Assembly: GCF_018691265.1 (NCBI RefSeq)
Contig: NW_024881279.1
Coordinates: 2,261,243 to 2,325,242 of the forward strand
From: Tyto alba
Taxonomy: Eukaryota; Chordata; Aves; Strigiformes; Tytonidae
Direction of reading: 5' to 3'
Length of the DNA: 64,000 bases
Part shown: positions 1 through 16,031 of the stretch, piece by piece
How positions within the stretch are numbered: the stretch's first letter is position 1
Layout of the letters: the number at the start of each line of letters is the position of its first letter
Notes under the pieces: model-generated
What the model was told of the DNA's origin: nothing
Seen by the model: only the letters and a program-made list of their open reading frames with translations
Databases searched by the model: none
Translations under genes and position numbers: made by a program

Positions 1-167
1 TCGCAGAGAACGGGGGGAAGGAGAGAGGGGGGAGCGGGGGAGAGAGACAGTGAGATGGGGTTTCTACCCTCAAAGACCTGAAGAAGAAACGGAACATCCA
101 CAGACTGCTTAAAAATGCTCTTTTCTGAGAAAGTGCAGTTATAAGGAGAGAGCCAGAAAGTCTTTAA

Positions 168-262
168 GCAATATATATTGATATATATATACATATATAT
201 ATACAGAGACATATATATACACACATATATATATATGCACATATATATATACACATGCTTAA
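168..262. repeat. AT/AC compound microsatellite in the 3' UTR
   Basis: Imperfect (TA)n with CA and GA interruptions, about 95 bp. In the minus-strand transcript it would read as alternating UA/UG, a sequence type able to fold on itself. Length is likely polymorphic. Confidence 0.85.
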
Positions 263-581
263 GGTAAACTGTCATGGCATAGCTTGTTTCTTTGAGCGGT
301 GGACATCCCTCCAAACAAACGCACTACGGGGGGAACGCAGAAGGCATGCAGTCCACAGACAGCCCGGGCGCTCCCACCAGCGCCCGCACGCCAGCGTCTC
401 CTGTGGCCGGTGTGGTTGTGCCCTTAAGGTATTCAGCTTGTGTAAGACTCGGAGTTTACAAATAAAAGCATTTGTCATTGTGCTTCCACGACTGGAAAAA
501 TATCGTTACCCTATGACTATAAATGTTAAGGTGAAATAGGCAAATTAGGCAGTACTACAGAGATGGATGTTTTTGTTTGGG

Positions 582-599
582 TTTTTTTTTTTTTTTTTT
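582..599. repeat. T18 homopolymer (A18 in KCTD16 mRNA sense)
   Basis: Eighteen consecutive T on the plus strand, about 90 bp after the stop codon in transcript sense. As an A18 run in the mRNA it is a likely internal-priming site for oligo-dT cDNA and could create a false 3' end in expression data. Confidence 0.9.
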
Positions 600-689
600 G
601 ACCTAACAATTATTATTGGGAATTATTTTCGTACCACTTAGATTCTTGCTCTAACGGTAATAAGGTCGTGTGCTTTCCCCGCCCTGAGC

Positions 690-5060
<4,371 letters not shown>

Positions 5061-5154
5061 ATTTCACTTAATGAATATTCGCCAACGACGGGCATACTGC
5101 AGGTGAGCCGGGAGGCAGAAATTCATCCATTCACGAGGCAGAACAGCAAAACCC

Positions 5155-5335
5155 TGAGGTGCTCGAAACGGTGGCGGGTTTGGAGAGGTTCCGCGGGCAG
5201 AGAGCTCCCGGCAGCCCCGGAGCTCGGCGCACTGGGCCGGACCGGGCGGCAGCGGGGCTGGGCTGGGAGCGGCCGCCCGGCAGCCGATGCTCCTTTCCAC
5301 AGCCCGAACAGCGGCTCTCCGCTCCGCAGAAACAG
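5155..5335. other. Small CpG-rich islet
   Basis: About 21 CpG in roughly 170 bp by eye, far denser than the surrounding intron. It is too short for a standard CpG-island call and has no TATA box, initiator or exon that I can defend. It could be a GC-biased conversion hotspot or an old promoter remnant. Confidence 0.5.
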
Positions 5336-7665
5336 GAGGGGCAAAAGTCAACAGATTCCTTTGCTGATAAATACGGTTTTGACACCTTTCAGTGGCGGGG
5401 AGGGCTGCGTGCCCAGTTAAGCACGCTCCTGCAGCCCCCTCCCACCGCCCAGCCCGTGCTGGCCCCAGCCCCAGCGGGAGTGTGGGCTCTGCGCATCGCC
5501 AGACGTGGACTTGTGCTACACAATGAGCTTAAGTTTTATGCTGAAAAGACCTTGATATAATCATTACAAGAACAACGTATCAGGCTAGCCAGAGCAGTAC
5601 ATTAAGAAAATCTAAAGAGAGAGGGAAAGCTACGGAGAAAATTGAATTGCCCTTTAGCATTTAATGAAGTAGGGGAAAAAATAATTTTCATTAGGCCATC
5701 ATCGGATACCAGAGGAAGAAAAAAAAAAGAAAGGTTCCAGTATTAAGCAATAATAGATGAAAAATACATTTGTGCCAACCAGGATCAAAGTAATTACCAT
5801 GCTAGGATGTTGGCTCTGTTAGTTAAAACAGTACTCTAAAATTATCTGATCTCAAGTCAAGCAAGCTGAGCTCCACTTTGTTGCAGGTGCACGATGCGAA
5901 GTGCAGGCACAGCTGTCTAATTTACTGCTTTGCAAAGTCCTTTGCCTAATTTTGACTCAGTCAGGCATGGGCTGTGGAAACCTCTGTTCCCCACACGCTT
6001 TGACAAACAACTCCAGACATCGGCTCAGTAAAATGGCTTCTGTCACCTCCTCGGGAGCCAGAGGATGCCAGGGTGTTCCAGAGGCAGACTTGCCAAAACA
6101 CATTTGAAAGCCTCAACCTAAAGCCAGCTCTGTCAGTCACCTGAATTCGCCAGCTAAGGGAACTCGCTGAAGGATACACTCGCTATGCCCATAGAGACTG
6201 GGCCCACACTGGCGATGGGGTAAGGAAACACAACAAAACTCTAACAAGAAGAGGAAGTTGGAGATGCTAGACACATCGCACAAGATCTAATTTTATCATT
6301 TGAAGTAACTAAATTACTCTCTGTATTACATCAATGAGCTGACAGCAAAGCGAAGGAAAACGATCAGTCAGTCTGAGAGAGAGACGTGGCCCAGGCTCGG
6401 GAACTACAGATAACTGCACGCACGGTTGCAACGCGGCCTGTCAGAAATAAGAACCTCGAGACCATGCTCTGCAAGGAAAAAAGCCCTGTGGGAGCCGGGG
6501 AAGCGGGCAGCGGGTTTCTGACTGCGCGACCAGCAGCTTGGCAAAGGTAGGCAGGAGCTGCCGGGCGTTAGCGGGGAGCGCGGCCGTGCTGCAGGGCCAG
6601 CTCACCCGGCAAAGCGGGATGGGGAAGAACTCAGGATTTACAGAAAAAAATTGTCACTGCTGTTTGCCTCAGGCTGATTTTTTTTTTTTTTTTCCCCCCT
6701 AGCAGTGTTAAACCAAAACGCTTCAGCCATCCCCTACCAAAAGAAAATAATGCGTTGTTTGGCTATTTTTAAAAAAGTCACTTTTAAAAGACGTTTTGGA
6801 GCATGGCAGGGGGGATGGGAGGCAAAGGGCTACTGGCTGCAGGCTGTGCCACGTGCCACCTCCATGTAAAACCCCCGTATCTGGGCGTAATTAGAAGCTG
6901 CTCACAAATCTCAGGTTGCATCATAACTGTAATGAAATGAGCAGAGCGGTGCGCTTCACACCCGCCATGCGCACACGTTAAGCGTTATTTTGCTGGATAC
7001 AACGCGTTTTCAACAGTGAGAACTTTGCGGGGTCGGGGCGACCGCCTGCAGAAGCAGCGTTTGAACTGCAAACCCTCCCAGGGAGCTCAGCCCGAGCCGG
7101 AGCGGGACCGGCCGCGGGGACAGCAGCTGCTCTAGACTGGGAGCAGAGTCTTCGATAGCGGCGTGTGTCGTGGAGCGACCACATGTAAAAGGGAATCAAT
7201 AAAGCACTACTCACAAAATGCAGACTGCTGCTAACTAAAAGCAAAGGCTGCAAACTGAACCGAAATCAATTAAAAAATAAGAGCTATCCCAGCCATTAAA
7301 GAGAAGAGCTAAGGCAAGTCATTCACCCCTGCGCCAGGACACCGCTGGTGCTCTTCAAGTGTTTTTCCCAGCATTTTCCAGATCACTTTTAAAGGATATT
7401 TCACCCAACTATTCACTTCTTGGAATGTGATTTGGGGGGAGAAGTTAGTAACTCCCAGCCTAGAGTCCCCTGGACATCAGCCTCTAGAGGCTGCTGCCGG
7501 CTGCGCCAGGACTCGCGGCGCCTGGTCCAGGTGGGCCACAGCAGCAGGACATCCCTCTGCCACGGGTGGGAAATGTGCTCCCAGGCACAGGGGATGCACA
7601 AGCACAGCCCTCCGAGGCACGTGTACCGAGGAGGCCAGGAGAGACGTAAACCCTGCAAACTGGGC
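5336..7665. other. Intron, no gene; AT-rich blocks and a poly-T run
   Basis: AT-rich low-CpG sequence lies at about 5560-5860 and 6220-6345. A T16 run lies at 6678-6693, followed by C-rich sequence. A GC-rich pocket occupies about 7020-7140. ORFs are short and show no family resemblance. Confidence 0.55.
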
Positions 7666-7683
7666 CACTCCCTGCGTAGCAGA

Positions 7684-7764
7684 AGCCTTTTTATTAGAGG
7701 AAAACTGCTGCCAGGGTCAATTTACTCCTTTGGGCGCCGTTTTGCTGTGCAGCGCGCAGTTTTG
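7684..7764 (+). repeat. Diverged interspersed repeat, copy A
   Basis: Aligns without gaps to 11630-11710 over 81 bases, with 64 identities by my count (about 79%). Shared blocks are AGCCTTTTTAT, AGGAAAACTGCT, TTTA and TGCTGTGCAG. Twelve of the 17 differences are transitions, the pattern of neutral decay from a common source. A weaker match (ACTCC-TGC) continues to the left near 7667-7675. I do not recognise the family. No third copy was seen in this window. Confidence 0.75.
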
Positions 7765-10430
7765 TTGGAGGCCCGGGGATAACGTAAGCACCACAGGTGG
7801 GAGATTTCATTGAGGTTGGGTCTGGGTCAGCAGAGAACCCTTATGCCCTGTGGGAAGCCACCGCAGGGGACGCGCAGCTCGTGGGGATTTGCACGGTTCC
7901 CAGCAGTGGATATCTGTCCAGCTGCATCATGACACAGGCGTTTTGGGTGCTGTCAGGGTGACAGACAGAGCCAATAGGAAAAAAAAAAATAAATACTCCC
8001 TCTGTGTTCTGCAGTGAGAGGAAAACACCTGCAGAAGCATCAACCCACGCAGGACCCATGGCTGAGCAAGGATGGGAGCTGAGCCCCAACACCGGCCACC
8101 GTTCCAGTGGCAAACCAAACATCATGCTGATTTAACCGCAGAATTCATTAATTAATGTCTAAATGCTTTGAGATTCTTAGATAAAAGGGGCTAATTAATT
8201 CTGGCCTGGCTTTCCTGCTTTTCTCCCTGATCTCAGCACATTTCTCTCCCAGTGCCCTAATTATAATTATTATTATTAGAAGCTTCTGAAGAAGCAGCAA
8301 AGCCTCTGATGTATAATTGACACACAAACATCAGCCATCCAGTTTTTCTCTTCTACTCTCCCTCTTTCACAACAAACTCCCTGCGAGCAGGGAATGGGAA
8401 ATCCCTGCAAAGAAGGACGGCTGGTGTGCAGAAAACTACAGAGGAGAGAGGAGTTTATGATATAAAATAAAATCAGCAGAGGCCCTTCAAAACAGAATTA
8501 ACAAAGAGGTTTTTTGCATTGCGAGAAGTGGCGTGTAGACCCCAGCCCCAGCCGGCATTAAGCCCAGATCAGACATGGTGCTGTTAGGCCGTTGCAGTGT
8601 TAAGCCTGGGATAAACAGCCCAGCGGAGACAGAGCCGCCCCCCCCGCCGGGGATGCTCCATTGCCAGGGGCTGTGGGAACCCCCTGGAGGTGTCTAAAAC
8701 TGCCCCAAACCCCACCGCTGCAGCAGGCTGGGACATCTTCCCCTCCTCGACTGATAGGAACTTTGAAGAGTAGGTTTTTTTATTAGTTCACCCAGAAAAA
8801 AGGCTAAGAGAAAATCTAATACAATTCAAATTTAAACGCTACCCGTAAGTGACTTCCAGGCAACTGCTGCATCCACTTCTGGGACCGGCAGCAGTCTCAG
8901 CCTCTGCCTGTCCCAGGCATCCACCCCCAGGTTTAATCCCTCCAACAAGCTGCTGCACTGGAAAGAAATCAGCACCCCTTGCTCTCTGAGCCCACCTGGA
9001 AATGCAGAGGGAGCGTAATCAAATGTGTGAAACCTCTGACAGATGCTAGGAGAAAAGGTTGAACGCTACGGCAATTTTTCACTCATAATGCTGTTGTCTC
9101 GAAACTGAGCACGGTGATCCTGATGACGTTTGCACTGGGAATGTGCTCAGCTAGATCACTTCAACACCTCCTTTCATTTTGACATCTATATTATAATATT
9201 AGTTTCAATATCACATTACATATAGCTAATTTTCTGTTATACTGCTCCAGACTTATACAAATGCAATGTTGTGATATTTCAGAATAAATGTTATAAATTA
9301 TTATTCTAAAAGAAATTTCAAAAATTTGATTTTTTTTTTTTTTCCCCTCCTGAATTTGGAATGAAGGTACTAGTTCATGTGTGAGAACGTGCAATGGGAT
9401 GGAGACTGCTGTCTCATGCAGCTCTGACCTCACAGGCAGAAAAGCTCATTGTTCTCAGCAGTATATTCACTTTATTCAGCTTCCACGGTTTTCACATCCC
9501 TTTTTCCTCAAGTTTGGCTTTTTTTTGGGGTTGTTTGTTTGTTTTCTTTTTCTCAGGGGAAAACGGATGGTTGAGCCTGTTTTACCAAACAACAAATAGC
9601 AGGTTCGTTGCTACAGATATTTGCTTCAGATATGGAGATAGCAATGAATTATTAACTGGAAGGCTCGTGGGAGTTTTCTTGCGTGGAAGGCAGCACGAGG
9701 GTCCGGGCAAAGGACCCGGCAGTGGGGCTCCTTCCCGTGGGATCATCCCCTGGGATCGGTCCTTTGCTCAGTCCGTGCAGCCCCCCGGCCTGAGGCAGCT
9801 CCCAGGGACGGGCATCGTGCCAGCCCTGGGGTGTTTTTTGGGAACCGGGGCACAGAGGCCACAACCATACACTTCTTGAGGCAGGCAAGATATTTTCAGT
9901 ATCCAGACATTCGTTACCTCTGTGTGTGGGGGCTGCACCAACCTTCCAGTCTGTGATCATCCTCATCCGAGCCGTTTTCCTGCCCTACTGTTCTCCATCC
10001 AGTCTTGTCCATTTAGGTTGTCCTTTCAACCTTTTATTCTTCCTGCCTTGGGATTTATGCTGTTGGTTTTGCTTCTTTACTTCTACCTCACATGCCTCTC
10101 CATCTTCCTTGTCCCCACGACTTTAACTTCTCAGCTGTTCTCAGTTTTTACTGTCTCTTCCACACTTTTATCTCTTCTGCTGGGGCTAATTGCAGCAACT
10201 GATCCCCATTTGAGCAATAATTAACGACATTGCCTGGGTAGCCAGGACCGTGGGCAGGTGGGACCAGGGTAGCCCCCACCCCCAGCCAGGCAGCCCCCAT
10301 GGCCACCCCCTGGCCAGCTCCCCAGCACCTGAGTGCTCGAGGGGCCAGTGCCCTCACCTCCATGCTCACCTTTGTTTCCAGCTTCCCAAAGCAAGTATTC
10401 TCCTTTCAACACTGAAAAAATTAAGTGTTG
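7765..10430. other. Intron, no gene; homeodomain-rich AT block at 8145-8290
   Basis: The block at 8145-8290 holds a perfect CATTAATTAATG palindrome (8146-8157), TAATTAATT near 8190 and TAATTATAATTATTATTATTA near 8260. A second AT-rich, low-CpG block spans about 9050-9330. A T-rich stretch lies near 9330-9345. A GC-rich pocket lies near 9690-9850. No coding segment is supported. Confidence 0.55.
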
Positions 10431-10439
10431 AAGCTTTTA

Positions 10440-10880
10440 AAAATATCACACATTATTCATATGGTAAATAACAAATTGATTGCCTCCAGGTCTGAAGATA
10501 AGGTGATGTCGGTAAAGTGACAATTTGATTTAGATCACTCATTCATGCATGCACAACGCCTCAAACAGTTTTTGCATCCATGCATGAATTAAAGGTGTTG
10601 TGATTGATGACAGACCAAGGTCTAATTGGTGTTTTAATAAATACATTCTGACTTGGTAATCGAGCTAGATTTATCAGCAGAAAATGCCCCTGTCTAAACA
10701 AAATTACCAAGGTAAAGCTTAGGAACAATGACAAATGCCATACAAGTAATTGGCTCTGGGATCAGAGTTGGCAGCAGGACGGACATGCGGTAGATTTATT
10801 TGCATTTAGGATCAAGTATCTTCAGTAAAATTTCAGCAGGCAAACAAAACCAGGGAAGGACTTGACAGTAATGTTATTGG
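10440..10880. promoter_or_regulatory. Candidate conserved enhancer with PBX/MEIS-like composite site
   Basis: AT-rich, CpG-poor block with ordered motifs. ATTCATGCATG at 10541-10551 is the inverted partner of CATGCATGAAT at 10579-10589. TGATTGATGACAG at 10601-10613 joins a PBX-HOX-type TGATTGAT to a MEIS/PREP-type TGACAG. TAATTGG lies at 10623-10629. CTTGGTAAT at 10652-10660 is inverted at 10703-10711. A perfect octamer ATTTGCAT lies at 10798-10805. The motifs are seen directly; enhancer function is inferred from their density. Confidence 0.5.
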
Positions 10881-11629
10881 TTTGAACTCTCCCATATGTT
10901 CAAAGACAGCAGCGAGGGGGGAGGAAGGGAAGCGGCGGGGGCGACGGCGGCTGCCAGGCGCGGGATGCAAGTTAATGCAATTCCTGACCCTCCTGGGAGC
11001 ATCTGCGGACACCTGGGTGCTGCCGTGGCCAGGGCTTGAGCTGCTCTCTGCAGAGACCCGGTTCCTTCCTAGTCCATTCTACTAATTTAAATTTTCTATT
11101 TAAATTTTTTTTCCATTTCCATTTGCTGAACCTGCCAACCCAGTGTAAAAAACCAGAATTGTTCACCCATGGTCTCTCCATCTGGGGAGGCCTGCAATTC
11201 TTGCAAGAGAATTTCGGCCAGTCCCTAGCCAGCACACACGCTTTTATCAGGAGTCTCCCCAGCACTTTGCCATTTTACCAGCACTCTGTGATCTTTCCTA
11301 AAGCACTAAATTCTGGAAATGAACTTCCGAAAGAGTATCAAATTTGTTTGAAAATAAAACTAAGTTCTCCAAATGGTGGGGAAAATATGAGACCTGGTGT
11401 TAAAATCCCAGAAGGCATATTAAATGAGCCAAAATATTTATATATAGATCTTTCTCAAAGTAACGTGATGAAGTTAAAACTCTGAGTGGAAAGAGAAGCA
11501 GAAAGCGTATGGTAAGAAACAGAAAGAGTTTAAAGAAATTGGTCAACTGTGGTCATTGGCATTGACAGACCGTTTCTGAAAGTTGTGATGTACCCCAAGT
11601 GGTAGCAACTCCTTGCACTTCATAACAAA

Positions 11630-11710
11630 AGCCTTTTTATCACAGGAAAACTGCTTCCATGGTCAGTTTATTCTTCTGGGCATCACTCTGCTGTGCAGTG
11701 AACATTTTTG
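11630..11710 (+). repeat. Diverged interspersed repeat, copy B
   Basis: Same orientation as copy A at 7684-7764, 3946 bp away, 64 of 81 bases identical without gaps. Similarity fades after TTTTG at 11706-11710. It could be a fragment of an old SINE, DNA transposon or CR1-like element, or a segmental duplicate of a regulatory element. There is no coding content. Confidence 0.75.
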
Positions 11711-14280
11711 ACTCTAGCTGGAGTCCCCCGTGCTGGCCTGCCGGGAGACACAGCCTGTCCCTGGGCTACTCAGCACTTGTCTAACCCAGCAGGAAGGTCC
11801 TGGGGGGACCCGTCAGCTCAGGAGGCTCCCCCCTGGGCGAGCACACGGCCAGGGCACCGGCATCCCTCCCAGGGACTGGGGTGGCCAGCAGAATACGGGG
11901 GGAAGGCTCAGCCCGGGGCTGGCTCCACGCAGCTTCCCCGGCCGTACAGCTTTGAAACGGAGATCGGGGGGTGGTGGGACACCCCACGGCCCGGGACGCG
12001 TGACCCTCGTGGGAGTTACTGCCGCACGCCGGAACACTCTGCTCTGTCTCTTACTATGAAGATGTGTGGCGATACCTCAGCAAATGTCTCCATCATTACT
12101 TCAGCTCATCTGTCAAGTTTTAACTATTTCTGATTATGGTCTCTTCGAATCAATCCGGTTTTTAAACCTCTTCATCAGCCTAGCCGTAGCTGTCTGCTTA
12201 GTCAAATCCTTCTCTGGTAGCACTGTAGAAATCATTCAGGCTTGCACAACCCAGATTTATCTGCCTTTCTACCTTTTAGTTCTCATCCACTAAGTAAAAT
12301 CTTTGGACAGACCGATGTGGGAGTATAGCTGAGCCATGCTCTTTCAATTCTCACCTGTATTTTTCACTGACAGTTTAGCAAGCATTTAGCCTGAAGAAGA
12401 AAACTAAAATGAATAGCCCGGTTTGTAGGAAGGGCTGAAGAGGTCTGACTGTTCAGCTTTTCCAACGTAAGAAGAAGGAATTCAAGGAGTAATTCAGTGC
12501 TACTGGCTTCCTTGCTTTGTACTCCCCCTTTCCAAATACTCTGATTAGAAACACTGTTTGGCCATCAGGACTGTGGCATTTAAGTATATCTTCCTCTGGG
12601 AAAATGACATCAATATGAAAAACTGACACATAAGATTTCTTCTGCCAATAGTGTTTGCTCTTCCTCTCCTTCTGGCAAACATTTCCAGCTCGGTTAAGTT
12701 TGGTGCACGGAGAATTAATAGCTGCCACTACCAGCCTCTTCCTTCTTCAACTCCAGCCTCACCCCCTCAAATTTAAGACTCTTCTGTATCTTTCTTTGGT
12801 TTATTATTGCTGTATTAATACCTTATCTTAATACAATCTTTTCTTTTACCTTCTGTTACTTTAAATTTATGCTCAAGAACTTGGAAGTGAAGCTTGGTTG
12901 AATTAAGCCAGCCTGGGTTAAAGAGCGAGGGCTTTCCCTGGATTCTCTGAACAGTCCCCTGGGGACAATCGCGGCACGAGCGGCGACCTGCACCGCCTTC
13001 CTGTTGGCAACAGCCGTGAAACCCTCTGGTGGGACATTAAACCAACCGGCCAGAAACCCGGGCAGTAATGCAGGCGGATCGCTGATCGGCCCCCACAGTT
13101 GTTTTGCACTGACGTATTCCTGATGTTTATTAAGAAAAAATTCCAATCCTCCATTAATTAAAACACAGGTAAAACCAAATTAGTCTGAATAATCAGAAAA
13201 CACATCCCCTCTCAGTGACCTAATTTTAGAATTACCCACATGAGCATTACTGCAGACTCCTCAGCAGCTAAAGCAAAGAAATTCAGAATTGGATGAGTGT
13301 CAACAAAGCATTGATGCCTAAATTCAAAGCCAGGCCAGTTTCCCCAGTGTGGCCATGCTGCCCTCGGCACCGGGCCCGGGCAGGAGCCTGCTCCAGTGCT
13401 GATCTAGTATGAAAGACCTTGAGATACATATATATATATATTTATGTGTGTATATATATATATTTACATACATGTGAGTAAAAAGCACCGTTTACATTCA
13501 AACTTGAGCCCTATTATGGACACCTTTCTTAGTTAGCAAAGCCAGAGTGTGTATTACTCCTGTTTCTTAAAGATGTGTATTATAAATTGCTGACAGATGG
13601 TTATGGTAATATAGGAGCCACAATTTTTGAAAATTAGAACTCATAAACTCAAAAATGCTCTGGAGATATGAAGCTATCATGTCAGCCTATGTTGTTCCAA
13701 TTAATTGCAATCAATTGCTAATTGAGAGCTATTTTAAGACTTGTCATTACTCTGAACATAACGTAGAATAATTTGTGCATTCCCCTTTACCCCCACCACA
13801 AATTACATTGGTGCAAAGAAATCTCAGGGAACAAAATAAAAAAGAGTAACAGGAGCCTGATTCCTGATTTGCTTCTGCCTCTTTGGCAGGTACAATAAAA
13901 TTAGGGGCTGTAGATTTAAAAAAAAACAAGAGGCAATGATTGAGGTAAGGAACCTCAGTCACTCGTTGGGGATCCACCTTTAAAACTTGTCTAAATGGCA
14001 GCTCTGGTATTACTGAGTAAATACATTTGTTTACTGCCTGGACTCCCAGAGAGTACAAATGTCTCATTTGTTGAAAGTAACGTCTTCAAAGAACACTGCA
14101 CCTCAAATCCAAGCAGTAGGGGGTGAAAGAGTGTCAAAGGCAGAAGGCAAAGCAGAGCCCAGTTTGCATATTACAGTAGGGGAATGGGTTGTCCAAAGAT
14201 GTATCACTGACTCCGGAGAGCAACTGGAAAATCTGATTTTGCAGGCAGAGAAAAGGCAACCTTAAAACACACCTAAATGA
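11711..14280. other. Intron, no gene; microsatellite and homeodomain block
   Basis: A GC-rich pocket spans about 11725-12020. AT-rich sequence follows to about 12860. A TA/TG microsatellite lies at 13425-13475. A homeodomain-rich segment (13560-13740) contains AATTAATTGCAATCAATTGC (13700-13719) followed by TAATTG. ORFs of up to 141 codons show no recognisable family. Confidence 0.55.
13425..13475. repeat. TA/TG microsatellite
   Basis: Two (TA)n runs separated by TTTATGTGTG. Low complexity and likely polymorphic. Confidence 0.85.
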
Positions 14281-14282
14281 CA

Positions 14283-14480
14283 AGGTTCGCAACGGCATCG
14301 CTCGCGCAGGGGCTGGCAGCCTCCTGAGCTGCCCAGGCAAAGGCAGTGCCCGCCGGGGTGCGCGGCGGGGGGAGGACGGGCGCTGCGAGGGGGATGCAGG
14401 CAGAACCGGAGACGCGCGGCCGTCACCCCGGGGAGGCACGGGGCCGGCCCGAGACAGGCACGCTCCTGAGCAGCTGCCGT
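14283..14480. other. CpG-rich islet
   Basis: About 24-26 CpG in 200 bp by eye, with CGCGCGG and CGGCGGGG-type runs, embedded in ordinary intron. It is shorter than a formal CpG island. No splice donor or promoter motif stands out. It could be an unmethylated regulatory islet or a product of GC-biased conversion. Confidence 0.5.
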
Positions 14481-16010
14481 AGGGCACACTGGTGTTATTA
14501 ACCGGTCGGTGATTTCCAAATACGAAGGTGAAACAGGGCGTGGGGGCCGAGAGAAGCTCTGGATTAACGGTGGCAGCGGGAGAGATGCACCTCCAGCCGT
14601 GCAGTGCTCCGGAGCTGAGCCCCAGAGGCACGAGGACGCGTGTTCCCAGCACCCCCGTCCAAAGCCAACCCCTTGAAAGCCACACTCACGCTCCACACAT
14701 TCTTTTTAAAAACAAGTGCTGCTTATACTCACCGGGGAAGGAAGCACCATTTGGAATTGGCTTACTGGGCAACACAGCGGCTCAGTTTGTGTCTTTAGCT
14801 TGACTGGCTTTACAGCAAAGGCCCCCAAATCCTGACAAGAGTTATTTTGACATAAAAATCAAATGACCTAAATAACTGTACAGCGTTCAGCAACAGGCTG
14901 GATGCTTACTGCAAAAACAGGGAATTCCAACAAGGATATAACTCTCGGAGGCAAGAAGCATTTACGAGTAAGACCAGTGTGCTCAAAGCCAGCAAGTCTG
15001 TCATTCAACATCTACATTCAGACACGCACCAGCTTGACAAGCTATTTCATGATGTCAAGTAGAAAAATCCCCAGGCAAAGAGATAACTAATTCTTAAATG
15101 AGGAGTTTCTGCTAACAGCGCTGGTTTCAACCGACCAGTAAGATATTTTTTTTAAATCAATCTACAGTTCTGCTGTCTCTTCGTTGCATTTTATTAGGCT
15201 TATACTTGGAGCGAACTCAGCTCTCCTCTTAAAAGACTCAAACTTTTTCCACCTGATTATTTAATCACATACTCCCTTCCCTTTCATTTTGCACCTGGTC
15301 CTCATATATAAATATATACTATATACACTTATATGTCTCCTTGGATCCTGTCAGTGGCTTCTGTGGACAAATATGCTTGCCATCATCACACGGATAAATT
15401 CACCCCCTTTCACCTCTCATTTCTTCTGTTCTTACAGTCTCTCTGTTGCTCCAGTTTCTTTTCTCTCAACTTCTTGTATCAAGTGATTTGCTATTCTTGG
15501 AGTGCCCTCCCATTGCCTCTTTGTCTCTACTCCAGTGCTGTTCCTAAAAGTCACCCTTTCCATGAATTGTTTACACGGGCTCCTTGGTCAGGTCTCTCCC
15601 TGGACTCTGCAATCCAGTTTTCCTTTTCCTTGGGGCTACCGACTTCTTGTCTCTTTTCTTTACTAGTCCTTTTCCTTCACTCTAACATATGCAGCATGGG
15701 GGTTTATGATGCTATAAATTAATAATTGAGCTGTAATAACAGGCAGTGAGCTGTTATAACTGACAACTGAAATGACTCGGTTGAAAAAAGGAGGGGGGGG
15801 ATTTTTTAAATGTAAACCCAAGGTTACTGAAGGTTGGTTAATACAGCCCTGCTGCTCATCCTTGAAGAGCCCGGATGGCTGAACAACCTCCCAGGGAGGA
15901 GGGGAGCAGCCGCCGGCTCCTGCCATCTCCCCAGAGAGCTGCAGGCGGCTGCGGAGCACCCACCTCCCGTCCCCGAGCAGGGGGCTCCGGGGTTCCCCCC
16001 GTTCCCAGCA

Positions 16011-16031
16011 CCCCCCCCCCCCCCCCCCCCC
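16011..16031. repeat. C21 homopolymer
   Basis: Twenty-one consecutive C, near the middle of a GC-rich pocket at about 15880-16170. The complementary G21 could form a G-quadruplex. The exact length is unreliable in most sequencing data. Confidence 0.85.

Larger units (their letters stand above)
1..689 (-). other. KCTD16: KCTD16 3' UTR (5' portion, continues beyond window start)
   Basis: This is the sequence downstream of the TAG stop in minus-strand sense. No AATAAA or ATTAAA hexamer (TTTATT or TTTAAT on the plus strand) was found in 1-689, so the 3' UTR probably runs past the window edge, or uses a non-canonical signal. It holds a genomically encoded A18 run (in mRNA sense) at 582-599, an AT dinucleotide repeat near 168-262 and a purine-rich stretch at 1-60 (plus strand). 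No other gene is seen here. Confidence 0.75.
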
